NCBI GenBank assembly: GCA_028583405.1
Contig: CM053259.1
Span: 21,057,951 to 21,121,950, forward strand
Direction of reading: 5' to 3'
DNA from: Pogonophryne albipinna
Lineage: Eukaryota; Chordata; Actinopteri; Perciformes; Artedidraconidae
DNA: 64,000 nt
The translations under genes were made by a program, and so were the position numbers. Below the pieces are notes generated by a model. That model was not told the DNA's origin. It searched no databases and saw only the letters and a list, made by a program, of their open reading frames with translations. Positions 11,834-25,200 of this stretch are shown here, piece after piece; the first letter of the stretch is position 1; each line of letters opens with the position of its first letter.

Positions 11834-12827
11834 TTTTTTCTCACAAACAAATTTTGCTTACAAAAAGGAACATCAAAAAAAAATATTGTACCCATCTATT
11901 GCATGTCATGCTGGCAGTTTGAACTACATGCGAAAACAACAATTATAAGAACACTCATAATAATCATTACTGTACAAAAAATAATAGGGGGAAGATATGC
12001 GACAAAACATCATCTCAAAACCAAAAGAAAAATATTGTAAAGAAATAAAGGTTTTTGGCTCCAGACGGAGTCATGTGTTTGTACATGAGACTTAAACAAG
12101 GGCAAAAGACTTTACAACCAGCCGGGCAGAGAAGGTTGTGTGAAACTGCGTAGAGGCAGAGAAGAGATTCCCGCTCTAAAGTCAACAGGGGGAAGTAAGG
12201 AGCAACACAGAGGAGTAATGATGACTGTTGTTTGGCTTCTTGAAATAAAAGCACAAATACTAAATTGACCTACGGATCGAAGCCCTTAAAACATAAAGTC
12301 TTGCTTCATCGTCAATGAGGAGTACAACACAAAAGAGAAACTAAATGCATCATTGAACCTTATAACCTCTTCTCAAGATGTCTTGGATTGACTGTTGTAG
12401 AAAGTGATATCTGAGGTAAATGGCGTCAATGTATCCGTCAACTACATGGAAAACAAGAAAGTATTACTCGTGGTTTCCCAGAAGGAAAGAAGAATCCCAC
12501 AGTGATGCCTGGAGCAGGTTGTCTTTGAGGTTTGGACATGAGATAAGAGGAAGAATAGGTGATAGATCCGTGTAGAGACTTTTTCTGTGGCAGTGGATGC
12601 TTATTTTATCTGCAGATGTAGGTGAATGTACACCTGTGTCTAGCCATCCCTTTTGTGTGTTTTAATCCTAAATGTATTACAAAAACAAAGAAAGTTTCAT
12701 GTCCCTCTTCTTCAAAGAGCAGAGCTTGACATTTTAAAGTGTCCTTTGTCCAAGTTGGTGTCATCTGGTGGCATCACATGGTCTGGTATGCATGTTGTGT
12801 GTGTGGAGAAAAGGTTCCTGGTGGGGC

Positions 12828-15800
12828 TCAGTCTGTGCTGACCTGTGTGACCTGAGCGTCGACCGTCTGGTTGGTGGACTGGATGAACATCGGTTGGCTC
12901 AGCTCCTGTCCTGCCGGCATCGTCACCTGCTGGATCTGATACAACTGCTGTAGAACAGAGAGAAGGGAGAGAGGCTGTGTGACTACATGGTATAGGACAG
13001 AGTTGTTACTGGTTGCGTTGTAGTTTTTTTCTCCAAATAAATATTTCAGCTGAATTTGTTGTTTTAAAAAATAAAAATAAAAATTGTGTTCTGTTCCATT
13101 CATATATTTTAGATAAGTTGGGTTTTCTGTTTGATGTAATTTTTTTGTAATATACCGTAATTACTGGTTTTCTTGGCAAGTGCAGTCTTAAAGATTGCAT
13201 TTGTAATCTCAATAAGGCTTGCCTGGTTAACTGGAGGTTAAATTAACAGCATTTTCTGCACAAGTTAAATGTGATCTGGCGAAGTGGTGTCCATTTTCTC
13301 AATTTCTAAGTTACACGTAATCATCCTTAGCATTTGAATGAAAATAAAAGATAAAAAGATGCTAAATTCAACATTAAGCTGAAAATGCCCCTGTCATTGT
13401 TACAGCTGTAACTCATTAAATGTTTTGCCTTCGTTACCTGTCCATCAGTGAACTGATTGAATTGCTGCTGTCCTTGTACATCTGCCTGTGTGAGCTGAAA
13501 AGAAAAGAAATGAAATGTTGAATTAAAGAAACAAAGATAAGATTAAAAAAAACAGGCTACAATATAATTTGTTTTATGAATGCTATTTTTGTTGCTTTAG
13601 TGCTTACCTGCTGGGCATTGGCGAGAGTCTGAATCTGTCCTTGAACCACTTGCGCTCCGGACACAGGCTGGGCTAGACGGATGTATTGCAGCTGGCCTGT
13701 GTTTAGTTGCACCTACACTCAGTCAACGCAAGGGGGAGACAGATTTTGGTTGTGAGCAGAGGTCATTGAAACCCAGAGGTCACAGCCATTTTCCTGCTCT
13801 GGACAACAGCAATGAGAATCATTCACTTTCCTCTGGTGATTTGTTAACTCCCATCAAGAAGTGAATGATGGATAATTCACTAGGACACCATGTTTGTTCA
13901 CATCTAAAAGCCATGTCAAATATGCAGCAAACAGACTTCTTTACTCATTTTCTCACTACTCATTTATTTTCTGTTCTCATTTTGACGTTAATTCTTACCG
14001 GAATTTGCTGGATCTCTCCCGTGTTGGTGATGATCTGCTGCATGACCTGCATGGTTTGGCCCTGGCCTTGGCCTTGCTGAGCTTGACCCTGGGCTTGGAC
14101 AATCTGTAGCTGTTGACCCTCACCCACCTGCATGGCTACAGGTGCACTCTTATATAGTAAAAGGAAAGAGAGACAGAAACAGAAAAGAAGAGAGAAGCAA
14201 CACAGTATTAGTTGTTGAACTACTTTTACCAGGATGTAGCTTATGACTGACACAAAGCAAAGAACCAGGAAATCGCTAACTTCCCTGGAATAAAATGTAA
14301 ACCAATGTGTTCTTAAATTGTAAATGTCTGTTAAAGATCAGCAGAAAGGCACAGAAGATGAGGCAGGTTTCCAGACCGCCCTTTGTTTTCTGCGGTCACA
14401 CTATCTAGCAGAGGCCACCTGATCTCTGTGGTCACCCCTGCAGGCCTCCGTCACCTGAGCAGGACAATGTGGGTGTTTCTCAATGTCGAGGAAGGCTGCT
14501 CCAGAGCCACTCTTTCAAGCATACTACGTCATCGAATCCGCAGAAGGACTGTTCCAATGTCCAGCATACTTGGAATTCTACCGAGGCCGGCGTACTTCGT
14601 AGCGAGAAATTTCGTGGCTGCACATGTGTAGACTCCGCGGCCTTAAAATTCCCACAATGCTTTGTGCACGGACCAATTTCACAAAATCTGTGGCGGAAAA
14701 TGTTAGGCGGGGCCTCTCATATGACGGACACCTGCACACTTGCTCGCCTGTTCCACTCTTCGTTTTACGAATGCCAGGAAGGATTTTTGCCTAGCTTCTG
14801 AAGGAAGTGACTCGGAAGACAGGTGCTACCAAGCAAGCGTCCTCGACATTGAGAAACACCCTGTGTAGGCAGCAGTCACCTCCAGGGCTGAGGCCTCTGT
14901 GTGTGTGTTGTACACATACATTTACATGTGTGTTTACCGTGATGGGTGTGCCTTGTGACTGCACCTGCACTTGCTGTAACTGTTGCATGGTGGCACCTTG
15001 CAGCATCTGACGGCCCGACAGAATTGAATGAGAAAATGAGAGAAAGACACACAAGTGAGAAAGCAGCGATTGCAATAACTGAACACGTGAATGTAAGCAG
15101 GTGTGGAGTGTGTGCGTAGAAAGCAAAAAAGGTTAGGGCAGCAAACAGTGGCAGATAAAATTACATTTAATGATGCGTTTATGAATGTTAAATAGGCAGA
15201 GGTGAAATGTCAATAACGGGTAAAAAACGACATTTTGTTGGAGTTTTGACGGGATTTTAAAAAGCAGGTACATCATAGTGACATTTAAGCTGCTTAAGTA
15301 ATGTCAACTGGGGTTTCATAAGCACTTGAGAGGAGAGAGACAGCGACAACTTGCGACACTAAAACTCTGCACCCAGATTAATAAATAAACAGTAAAATTG
15401 TGATCTCTGCCCATCATCCTTTCCTATCCACTCTCTTCATTCTAAAATGTGTCCTGCTTATACTTTACTCTATAATTGTACCAAACATGGCATGAGCTAG
15501 TAGACACTTAAACAGATATCCTGTAGGATGAACATAAAACTGGGGGAAATAAATTAAAATAAGCAATGACAGTTAAGATGAAGCTTCATTGGGTTAATCT
15601 CAAAAGCACGTCAACAAACCATCTTTTAAGGGAGTCAAATGTTTTACCTTCACATAATCTCTCAAGGCCTTGCTTTTAAAAGAAATCCCTTGTAATTTGC
15701 CCACTAAGGAGTCTATGTAAGATGAGTGTCAAACTGTGACCTTCCTGCTCTAAACAGGGGCTGCAGCAGTAACGGTGCTAGTGCATCAGGCCAGGTCTAA

Positions 15801-18800
15801 ACGGGTCTGACAGCTCAGCTAAAGGCAGCCTGCTGAAGCAGCATGAAGCAGCACAGCAGCCCAGGACCATGGCTGAGTGACATGCAAAGACCAAGCTGGA
15901 AAGAGAGAGTGCGCAGAGGCAGAAGAAGTAACAGTGAGAAAATGAGAGAGAGAGTGTCATTTGAAAAGTGTCCCTGGGTGTATCTGCACCTGCACTTGCT
16001 GCAACTGCTGCATGGTGGCACCCTGCAGCATCTAGTCCCGACAAAATACAATAAGAAAATGTAATCCAGATGTGGAGGAAATGCAGTCTGGCCAATAGTG
16101 ATAGGGACCATTAAGAAACAGCAATTGATTGTTTTTGTTTCTTTCAGCTAATTTCTTGGAAGAAAGGATGAAATACATTTACATATACACATTTTGGTGT
16201 GAGTCACTTAGAGCTGCAAAGATTCATGGGTTAATGGATTGGTTATCAACTATTAAATGAATAATGAATAATACATGTGTGTGTTTATAGACATTTCATT
16301 TCACTTTCATTTAGTTATTCCTGCTGGTGGGAGAGTGGTCAGCTACTGGATGTGAGCTAATACCAATAAAGTGTGCTGACTTGAGGAACAGCAGCTTGAT
16401 TTCCATGACAGGGTTGATTGTAGAGTGTGATAAATAAACTACGTGTGAGAGGTAATCATTGAAGTGTTCAAATAATAGAATATGTGTGTTGTGTTCAGTG
16501 CAGGCTTCAGTAGCTAGTAATGTATGTGACTGTGGGAGCAGGTCAGTCTCTAAGCTGTAGTGGCATAAGGTGACATTGGCTTTAATTCTCATATCCAGTT
16601 GTGGTTTTATTTCATTGTTGCTTCTTTAAAAAATGTGATGCGTGTCCTTTGTTGTAAACCCTGTTGGAAGCTCTTCTAACAAGGTGTCAGTAGTACCTGT
16701 CCTTGCTGTGACTGAGCGATGATGATCTGTCCGGGCTGGATGGTGGTTTGTCCCCCGGGTTGCTGGCCCTGCTGAGCTCCCTGAACCTGCACGGCTCCAG
16801 GCTGCTGCGCCAGAGTGAAGTAGTACTGCACCGGCTCTGCAGGAGCTACAGACTGACGCATCTCCTCCTGTAGAGCACACACACACGCACACCGAAGGCC
16901 TATCAGTCCATTGTATCTACATGAATTATTTTTGCAGGTGTAACGGTAGAGGAGGGTAGGTCTGATAAATAACTGATGGGATGTGGCTGGGGATGGGTAA
17001 TGTAAACTGGACATAGGATCTATTACTAACACCATGCTGGTCCATACCATACAGAAGGCCTTGTGGCTTCAGCATTTTGAGGCAAAGCAGTATCAAACAT
17101 TTGTGACTTTACTGTAAGATAGATATACTCTGCCCATCCTCTTTCTGGGTCAGCCCTTAAATTCCACGCCAGAGCTTGTTGGTATTCAGTTTACTCAGCA
17201 TGTTATTTGCTTTCTGGCATAAGGGCTTCAACCAGAGGCCAATCAATAATCCCAAATTAAATTATCAGTAAAACCGACTATGTCCTTCTGCATCATAATT
17301 GAGGTTTCTCCATCACCAGGAGGGTAAACACCCTTCTCCCAGCTCCATGATAACACAGCTGAGAGTGTAGGATGTTTACATTCCTGGAGACAGTATATTT
17401 GACAACGGATTTACATATCTCACTCCATATCTGTTAGCCTACATTTGGATCCATTACACCAATCTCTTGCTTGAGCAAAACTTAAAATGGGTATCTTGTT
17501 TTTCTGTAAGGAGGTACTAAACTGTATTGTATTGTTCCCTGATGAGGAAGTATTTCCATGCTCGATGAAGTTGTGCTTCCCTCTTACTAATTGTAGAAAT
17601 TTGCGTCATCACTGGAGTTTGTGTTGGCTGTCAGAGGCAATAAGATGCTGCAAACATCCGACTGAAAGCTCACACTGTCTAACCCCAGCTTCCAGTCAAG
17701 GATGTTTACAGCACCTCCAAGTTGCCAACAATGGGAAAGCACCCGAGACCCTCTTTGATGTGGAAGAACATTACAATCCAGCACCTTTGGAGAGATCTGC
17801 TGTTTGCCCTATAACTGTTGAGCGTGTGATTACCTACCTGTCTTTTAGGTGGCTTCAGGTCGTCCCGGGGCACAATGTCAATCAAGAAGTCGAACTGGTC
17901 AAACTTTGTTATCGCCATAGCAATGTCATTCCTCTGTGAACATAACAGACACAGAGGGTCAAGTGATGAGGTCAGACTTTGCCACTTGCCAGCCTATATT
18001 TAAACATGCCTCAGGGTCTGAGGTCAACTTCCCCAAAATAGCCTCACAAGGGGCTGCTGGGGAATGGAAATAAAGTTCCTAGTAGTGTTAGCGTTGACAA
18101 CTGAGATCAAAAGGATTCATTCAAAACCAAGTCGACTACTAAGTATTTCAATAAACAATATATATAACATTTGCTTGTTACAGCTTTTCAAGTCAAAATG
18201 TGTTCAAAAAAGAAAAAGCAGCTCAGAAGGGTCAATAGGGTGCGCCTTAAAATAAAATAAACAAGTCCAAGGCTCTCTACTAACAATAACCACAAACAAA
18301 CAGATTGTGAGGCTATGTTTGGGTGTAACCAAACTTTTCCTTAACTGTATCACCAGCATTGTCTAGGTTTTAAGAATTTTACCATGAAATAAAATCAGAT
18401 TTTTCAGATCAGTATTTTTAACATTTTGGAAGAAGAGGCCTTTGACCTTTCTTCTTAAATTTGTTCAACAACTTTGCTTTTAACCATTTGCCATTATAGA
18501 ATAGGGGACTAGTAAAACAAAAAAGAAATCGCATCCTGCGTATGTGTGACCAACAGGATTGACACTTTCCTGCGTTCATGAGCACACACTCGGTTTCTAC
18601 TCCCCTTCCTATATCCACAGCAGTGTGCTGTCTCTGTGGAATTTTCCACAGGATATTGGCTGTCAGGACCCCCCATTGTGGCCCACCCTGCACAAGAGGC
18701 TATTTATAGTAGCTTGATTAATATCTCGTAACACCAGGTCACATCTACACTTGTTCTATTGATGAGTGTTGCTATGGTGACCTTAATTGGCGTGCCCTCT

Positions 18801-18833
18801 TCACAATAGGACCCGTGCTCTGTGTGTGTGTGA

Positions 18834-18870
<37 letters not shown>

Positions 18871-21800
18871 CATGTGGGGGAAAAAGGATGCCGTTTTTCT
18901 CACTTAGACACGCGGAAATATCACATCTACATATGTGCTGTTAAATGTAGAGAACATTTAACAGCACAGTAAATTCAGTTTCTATTTAATGCATGCAGTG
19001 TAGAGTTCTTAAACCTGAGAGTTTATTGCTAACAAGGCTTTTGTATAAGCACAGAAAACAGCAAAGTGAACACATGTCCAAAGTAGGTCTTCAATTTAAG
19101 ACTTCTCCATCTATGATACACTGTCTTTTTTTCTCTACCTGCTCTGGCAGACACACACATATCCATGGGCTGCTAATCTCTCAGAGGTATGTGAATGGAT
19201 AAAGTGGACTTAAGGGCTTTCATGTTCTGCTTCACAGTTTTCCCCCCCTTGACATCCAGGTGAGACTCTGGTCTGATTTTCCCAAACTGTTCCCAGAAAC
19301 GCTCTCATGGTTTCCCTCTCTTAACGCCCCCCCCCCACCTTATTTCACTTTGGGACAGCAGAGCAGGCAAAATGGCACCAGAGGGAAAGTGGGTCACCGG
19401 CACCCGCCTGGGTATGCTTCCGAAGCCAATGGAGGGAGACAGAACTAAACAGAGGTGCTCAAGGCGGCGCTGGTATGGGGCCTTTTATACGCACCAGGGT
19501 TTCCGCTAGGATTTTTTCTCGCCGGTCAAATGTCCGAACAGAATTTATTTTACCGGACAAATTTGAAACTTACCGGTCATGTTTCAATAATAATAATAAT
19601 AATGGTGTAGCAGAGTTTCCGTTAGCAGGTAATCACCGGACTAGGACTGGATATGCTGATGTTTAAAACGCAGTTAATGGGAGTCATTTTTATATTGCTT
19701 CAGTTTATAATCGTAAATTTTATAACAGATCAAAAAATTCAGATTCATTTTTCAATAAATGATTCCACAAACAACAAACAACATAATTATTACATTCAAA
19801 GAAACTACTTGTAGTAGATGAAGTACATTATTCAAAAGTTTACATTAACTTTGAATAATAACACGGGAGAAACGGATCCTCTCTTTTCCTCTCTCCCTCT
19901 CCCTCTCTCTCCTGACAGCCCGTCAGTTTCTAATGCAGCGCGCTAAACAGTGGGCGGGGCTTCAGGTGATTATGCAGCAGCTGATCTGATCTCTCTCACG
20001 TCCGGTTACACTTCACTCGCGTTTATGTCCATATCGATCAGATCCAGCTCTCCTGATCGGCCTATAGAGAGCACTGATCAAACTATTAAGAGTGAATATC
20101 GGCCGATAATGATCGGCGGCCAATCGATCGGAGCATCGGACATTTTGACCGGCAGGTTTTGAATTTACCGGTTTTTATTCAATTTTACCAGCTAAAAACC
20201 GGTAATTACCGGCTAACGGAAACCCTGATACGCACCCAGACATTCAGTGAATAGAAAGCAACACAACCAAATTATGTAAAAGGTGTTTGACGAGTTGAAT
20301 AGAAAAAGGTGGAAGAAATGTACAAGAGATAATAAAATCACAATAGATGGTTTTAACAATCCCAATAAAAAAGAGAGTAGGAAACTAAAGAGGAGGAAAT
20401 TGCCAGATGAGTTGGTTTCCTCAACTGAAGCCTGATCTGAAGGAGGTAAACCGTGTGTCATAAAGGGAGAACATAAAGGATAAGTAGTTAATTCATCTCC
20501 ATTAGCATGTCTGACCTGTAGCGTGCGTCTCTTGTTGTCCTCGGTGTGGATCCATGCTCTGAGGGTGAGCTCTGTGATGAAGATCTGTGCTGCCTTGGCA
20601 AACAGGACCGGAGCCTCTGCACTGATCATCTGTACAGAGGAGGTGGAGTCACACCTGCTTTAATACACCCACAGAGTATTTTACATCAAACACATATCAG
20701 CTATGAATCACTCAGGACCTGAGTGCCAAATAGCTGCATCACATTCACGGGTGCTGCAAAACATTCATTCGTATAAAATTACCATATCAAATTGATAGGT
20801 GTCAACTCGACTACACAACTACTAACTTCAACATAACTTCATCATTATTCACACAAAAAAAGCTTAAACATTTCTATCATTTATATTCCTTTAACCCTTT
20901 GTTTGCCCACAACAGTTGTAAAAGTCTGCAGGCCTCTCTCTAGTGGCAAATCACTTAGCTTCACACTACACTTTTTCATATAGAGTTGCATTGAACGCTC
21001 AGACAAAGCCACACGGTAAGTGGTTAAGTAAAGGGACATAAATGTACAAGATGGGACTGTAATAACACCGCTCACATGTGCGCAGGCAGTGAAAGCTGCT
21101 GTGTCACGATGGACAGAAGGGTCCGGTCTACAGATATGTTACTGACCTCCTTAACTCTTTAAGCTACAGCTTAACCAACGAGATACTGATCTTGACACGA
21201 AACATTTGCGCACACAGGATCCTGAGCTTTCTCTTTAGGGGCTATGGACAGTCGTGGCTGATCATCTTGTGTAATGGGGGTCAAATAATCACTGTTTGAG
21301 CCTTGACTGTCAAGTTCAGTGCAAGTGACAAATGTTAGATGGGGAGGTTCCTTTAGCTTGTAGCGCTACATCCTTAGCCGATAAGAGATCCGTATTGGTA
21401 TTGAAATGTACTTTAAATGATTACTTTAAATTATAATAATCCCAATAGAATTCAGATTGTTAGATTATTTTACACAGTGGAGGTTTGACATGAACCACAA
21501 CTTGCAGGAGAGAGGATCATGTTTTAAAAACTCAGCCACATCAGACGACTAAGGTCAGCTTCATGAAAGTTAATTTGTATAGATGCAAGTGCCTCACAAA
21601 ATATGTACACAATAATTGTTGTCATTATGATGCTGTATACACACTGCTTTGATGTTAATCCATTGATATAAATAATGGACTTCTTATCAACAGACGCCGC
21701 TGAATGGACACGAGCTGATAATATTTGTTCCATTATGAAATAAGTCCAACCGAGTGGTCTGAGCACAACAGGCCACAAAACAAATGATAGAATACAGACA

Positions 21801-22237
21801 CCAAATTAGAGAACATTATCAGTCAGGCTTTTAAGGCATGAAAATAATTATACTCAATAACAATTATTTCCTCAAAATTGTAAATTATTTAGGCTGTCCT
21901 TTTACCTTGACGTCTTCATCCAGCTTCATGATTTTTTTGATCCGGGCCAGTGGCAACTCCTGCACACGAAAATCCTTCTGGAAAAAAATTAATCGGTGGT
22001 CAGTTGAAGACACAGAATAGAGCACGAGGGTGTTGTGCTTTAGTCTTTGCATGAGTATGTTTGAAGCATACAAAACCATCGCATCTTAGTGTTAATTTAG
22101 CGTGTATGTGTGACTGCTTGTTTCAGTGGACAGCGTACCACAGTCAGGTTCCTGATCTCCTCCATGACACGAGGCCAGAAGGACTGCAGGGTTTGCTGGG
22201 CATCGCTGCCTCCGGCTCCGAACGCATCTGCGGACAT
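12828..22237 (-). CDS. nfyc: Nuclear transcription factor Y subunit gamma (NF-YC)
   Basis: NF-YC pairs with NF-YB through histone folds; with NF-YA the trimer binds CCAAT boxes and activates transcription in the nucleus. Ten coding exons, all phase 0, give 350 aa: 22139-22237, 21906-21977, 20516-20629, 17838-17933, 16697-16867, 14938-15006, 13999-14148, 13608-13712, 13438-13494, 12828-12947. The start is the first in-frame ATG of exon 1 ([15 protein letters not shown]), 11 bases inside a spliced 5' UTR exon that begins near 22248. The histone-fold region spans residues 37-115, with the vertebrate blocks [28 protein letters not shown] and [20 protein letters not shown] intact. Residues 128-350 are the glutamine-rich activation region, ending [15 protein letters not shown]. 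Exon 6 ([16 protein letters not shown]) is a 23-residue cassette that could be skipped without shifting frame. Introns hold a MITE (14.5 kb), a partial copy of exon 6 (16.0 kb) and a hAT element (19.5 kb). Confidence 0.95.
14471..14871. mobile_element. Non-autonomous DNA transposon (MITE), 22-bp inverted ends
   Basis: The two ends are perfect inverted repeats of 22 bases beginning GGGTGTTTCTCAATG, and both flanks read TGT, consistent with a 3-bp target duplication. The 401-bp interior has no coding potential. It sits in the nfyc intron after exon 6; its nearer end is 66 bases from the exon 6 donor site. A 3-bp duplication occurs in PIF/Harbinger, CACTA and some ISL2EU-like families, so the superfamily is not fixed. 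Confidence 0.75.
15957..16066 (-). repeat. Partial duplicate of nfyc exon 6 with its splice acceptor
   Basis: Read on the minus strand, this copy starts after an intact polypyrimidine-AG acceptor at 16031 and encodes [16 protein letters not shown], as in true exon 6 at 14938-15006. The similarity also covers about 35 bases of intron before the acceptor and stops abruptly after the last GTGCAG. There is no donor; the frame instead reads IHPGTLFK and a TGA at 15957-15959. If used, it would act as an alternative terminal or 'poison' exon. Confidence 0.75.
16205..16265. repeat. Old transposon scrap in an nfyc intron
   Basis: The words AGCTGCAAAGATTCATGG and GGTTATCAACTATTAAATG resemble a widespread fish repeat that begins AGCTGCAACGATTAATCG. 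No ends or target duplication are visible. Confidence 0.35.
18822..18868. repeat. (TG)n microsatellite
   Basis: The TG run is interrupted once (GAGTGTATG). It lies in the nfyc intron between coding exons 3 and 4. Confidence 0.9.
19495..20227. mobile_element. hAT-type non-autonomous element with intact 8-bp target duplication
   Basis: The terminal inverted repeats are CAGGGTTTCCGCTAG on the left and the complement of CAGGGTTTCCGTTAG on the right. The flanks carry the identical 8-mer ATACGCAC (19487-19494 and 20228-20235). The 733-bp interior contains several CCGGT-rich words and no transposase. It lies in the nfyc intron between coding exons 3 and 4. A related, degraded copy is seen near 55.75 kb. 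Confidence 0.9.
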
Positions 22238-22248
22238 CTTCTAATCTG

Positions 22249-25200
22249 CTGATTCAAAGAATAACAGGGGAGGAGAAAGGTGGAGACAAAATGGTTAATT
22301 ATTAAGGTTTTTAATTAGCAATGCAACGATTAATCGCTTGGTTAGAAAAATGTCAGAAATGTCATGACGTGATGTCATTCATATATCATGAAATGTTACT
22401 CTAGTGGTTCGTCAATTATCAAAATAGCAGGCAAATATATATTTTGTCAGTCAACAAATCGCTTCAGCTTTATTAGTTATCAGAAAACGCAAAAACAAAG
22501 ACAAAATGTGATTTAGACACTAAAGCCGGGTAGTTAGCTAAGGACACTAGCCGCCAAATGACAGTGTGAGTCCAGGCCTGTGCTGCCCTGAGCTCTCCCC
22601 ATGTGTCAGAATCACATATCCTCTCATGGCCTATAATTATAATACAGTGAAATCTAAATTAGAGCACCAACGGGCTTCTATTCTTGTCCTGGAGCGGGAT
22701 GTTGACATGCCGAAGAACCCATCACCCAGCTGGCAGCACAATCCCTGATTATGAATGGCTCACCTTCCGCACATAGCTGCAGCTCCTCTGCAAACAAAGC
22801 ATGTCATGTGCGAGTCCAACACGCCTGGTGACCCCACACACTGAGGACAATGCTGAAGCCAAACACCTAGGAGACGCAGAAGTGTGTGTCTCATAGTGAA
22901 ACAATCTCCTGCACAGGCACATGTTGCTCACAAATACTAACCATGACTTGTAATGTGAAATAGACCAACTGTTACACACAAGCATGTAGACATACTGTAA
23001 AAGCCAGTGCTTCTACAAGGGGTCTGACGGTTGGAAAGAGGATCCAGCCGGTTACTATGGCATGCCAGGAATCTGCTGGAGGAATATTGGCCGGCCTGTC
23101 TGAGCATGCAGAGCTTGGAGTGTCTGGATAGCACTCTTTCACTCTCCCTTTTCTCCCTCCCTCGGTGAAAAGATTCGCCAGAAGGGAGAAGGAAAAAAAA
23201 CATGGGGGGACCGAACAAGAGATGAGTGTGTGGAGCTACTCAAGAGAGACGGGGTGTGTTTGTGTGTGTTGCTGAGGGAGGGGTAGTGCCTTGTCCAGTA
23301 TTAATCCAGCACTAAGACAAAGTGCCAAAGGCTTTAACAGGGGGAGGTAAGAGACGAACGGGCCGCAGTCAGACTGCTGTGCAAACCAGCTATATGGGTC
23401 AAACAGGACAGAAAGAGAGAGACGGTAAAGAGGGGAAGAGAAAGACATGACAGAACAAAGAAAAACACAGTGTTAGGAGAAGGGGGGGGGTCTCCTCTTT
23501 ATCTTCTCCTTCTTTTCTCACTCTGGGCCAACAAGCATGAATGGCTGCAGCTCTGGTCCAGCTGACAGACCAATACAAAACAAAAGACAGCTTTTCAAGC
23601 ACTCCATCTAGTGTCTCCCTGTTACAGCGGCGCTGTGGTAGGGGATTGTTTGGACTCTGGGTCCACGCCAGCTCCTCTCTTCATGTGTTTTAAGTGCAGT
23701 TGTAAATATTTTACACCGACAAATCACTAAAAAAGGAATCGTTTAATGAGAATCCTTGATTTGTTTTGTTTCTCTGACAGTTGTGGGTAGAAGTAAAAGG
23801 AAGAAGTACAATGTTATCACAAAACACTCCCAATAAGTTGATGAAGTTCGTAGTGTATCTCAATTTCAGGACAATCATAACTATTCTTAGTTACTAAGTG
23901 ATTTGAAAAAGCTATCATAGTTGAGAAGTATAATGTTTTCCTTGTATGTATGAGGAGAGGGGTTGCATGTGATTACTTTATTGAAGATATTTTTTTCACT
24001 TAAAGGGTGTTCACTGTAAACGATGTGTCCCATTTAGGATGCCTTGTTTCATACCAGAATGTAGGACAAAGGGATTGCAGTGCCATTTGGAGGGTTTTAA
24101 GCATATCTGAATGTTAAATCGGGATAATATGGTGAATCGCAATTATTTTTGCCATGAGATAAAAATGTCACAGCGTTTCATGTGCAGTTGTGGGAAATAC
24201 TGAATAATACAGGAGAAGCACTGCTGCATCCTGTCCTGTCATTCAGTTTTGGACAGAGAGTAGCCTAAATCAATGAGACAGAATGGCAGCGGGGGGAGGG
24301 AGGGGGGGGTTTATATAAATCAATCAGGCGGCTTGTAGCCATTGCATGCCAGGCTAGTGATTGACCTTGACAGTGTCTCCCCTTCTCTATCTGACGCTCC
24401 AGTGTCCAGTTGCGTTTGAAGGTTGATTGAAATCCTGCAGTCACTAGAACAATCCCAGCATTCCATGGGGCAAAAATGACTGATGGGAATTGTAGTTTTC
24501 CTTCCTCTGCCTGATGCGTAAAGTGACATGTGCCAGTTCTTTTCAAGGCCTCTGTGTTTCAATGCAGCATCGTGACTATGCAAATATGGGGACAAAAATA
24601 AGAGCTGCAAACAGCATTTGACTACACGTCCCGTATCAGCACTCGATCTTGTGATAAGTTTGAACAAGACAACCTTGTGTGTCTGTGTTCTGTCTGCCAG
24701 CTTGTGCGGTGCTCTGCCACTTGCAGCCTGATAAGAAACAATAATTAGGCACTGCAGAAAACCATAAGGCTAATTACCATGATAATGCAGGGGCCCAGAG
24801 GAAACAAAGACATTCAAATAGGAAATTATTCAATAGATTAAAGTAAAAACATGTCGGCCATCACACTTCTCTTAAACATCTGGCTTTTCGGGGAGAGAGG
24901 GAGAGAAAGCTTTTATTAAATTAAATCACACATACAACCCAACCCCCTCTCTTTGACCTTGTGACCTTCAATCTAAATACACACGCACTAAGCACAGCAA
25001 CAGGGGGAGTGGGGGCAGGGGAAGTCAAAATGTGAATATGAGAAAGCAAGTGTGACTAGTCAGGCTGAAGCACAAGAGCGGAAAAAAGAAACCCAAAAGC
25101 ATGTGAGTAAGAAGAGGGGTTAAAACATTGAACATTGCTCCTGCAACTATTCAGTGTGCACTACCTGCAGTTCAGTAATATTACCATATTTTCCAACGCT

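Noticed and set aside
15957..16031. Treating the second copy of exon 6 as a normal nfyc exon
   Set aside because: It has no donor and runs into a stop codon, so it was left out of the nfyc CDS and listed as a duplicate.
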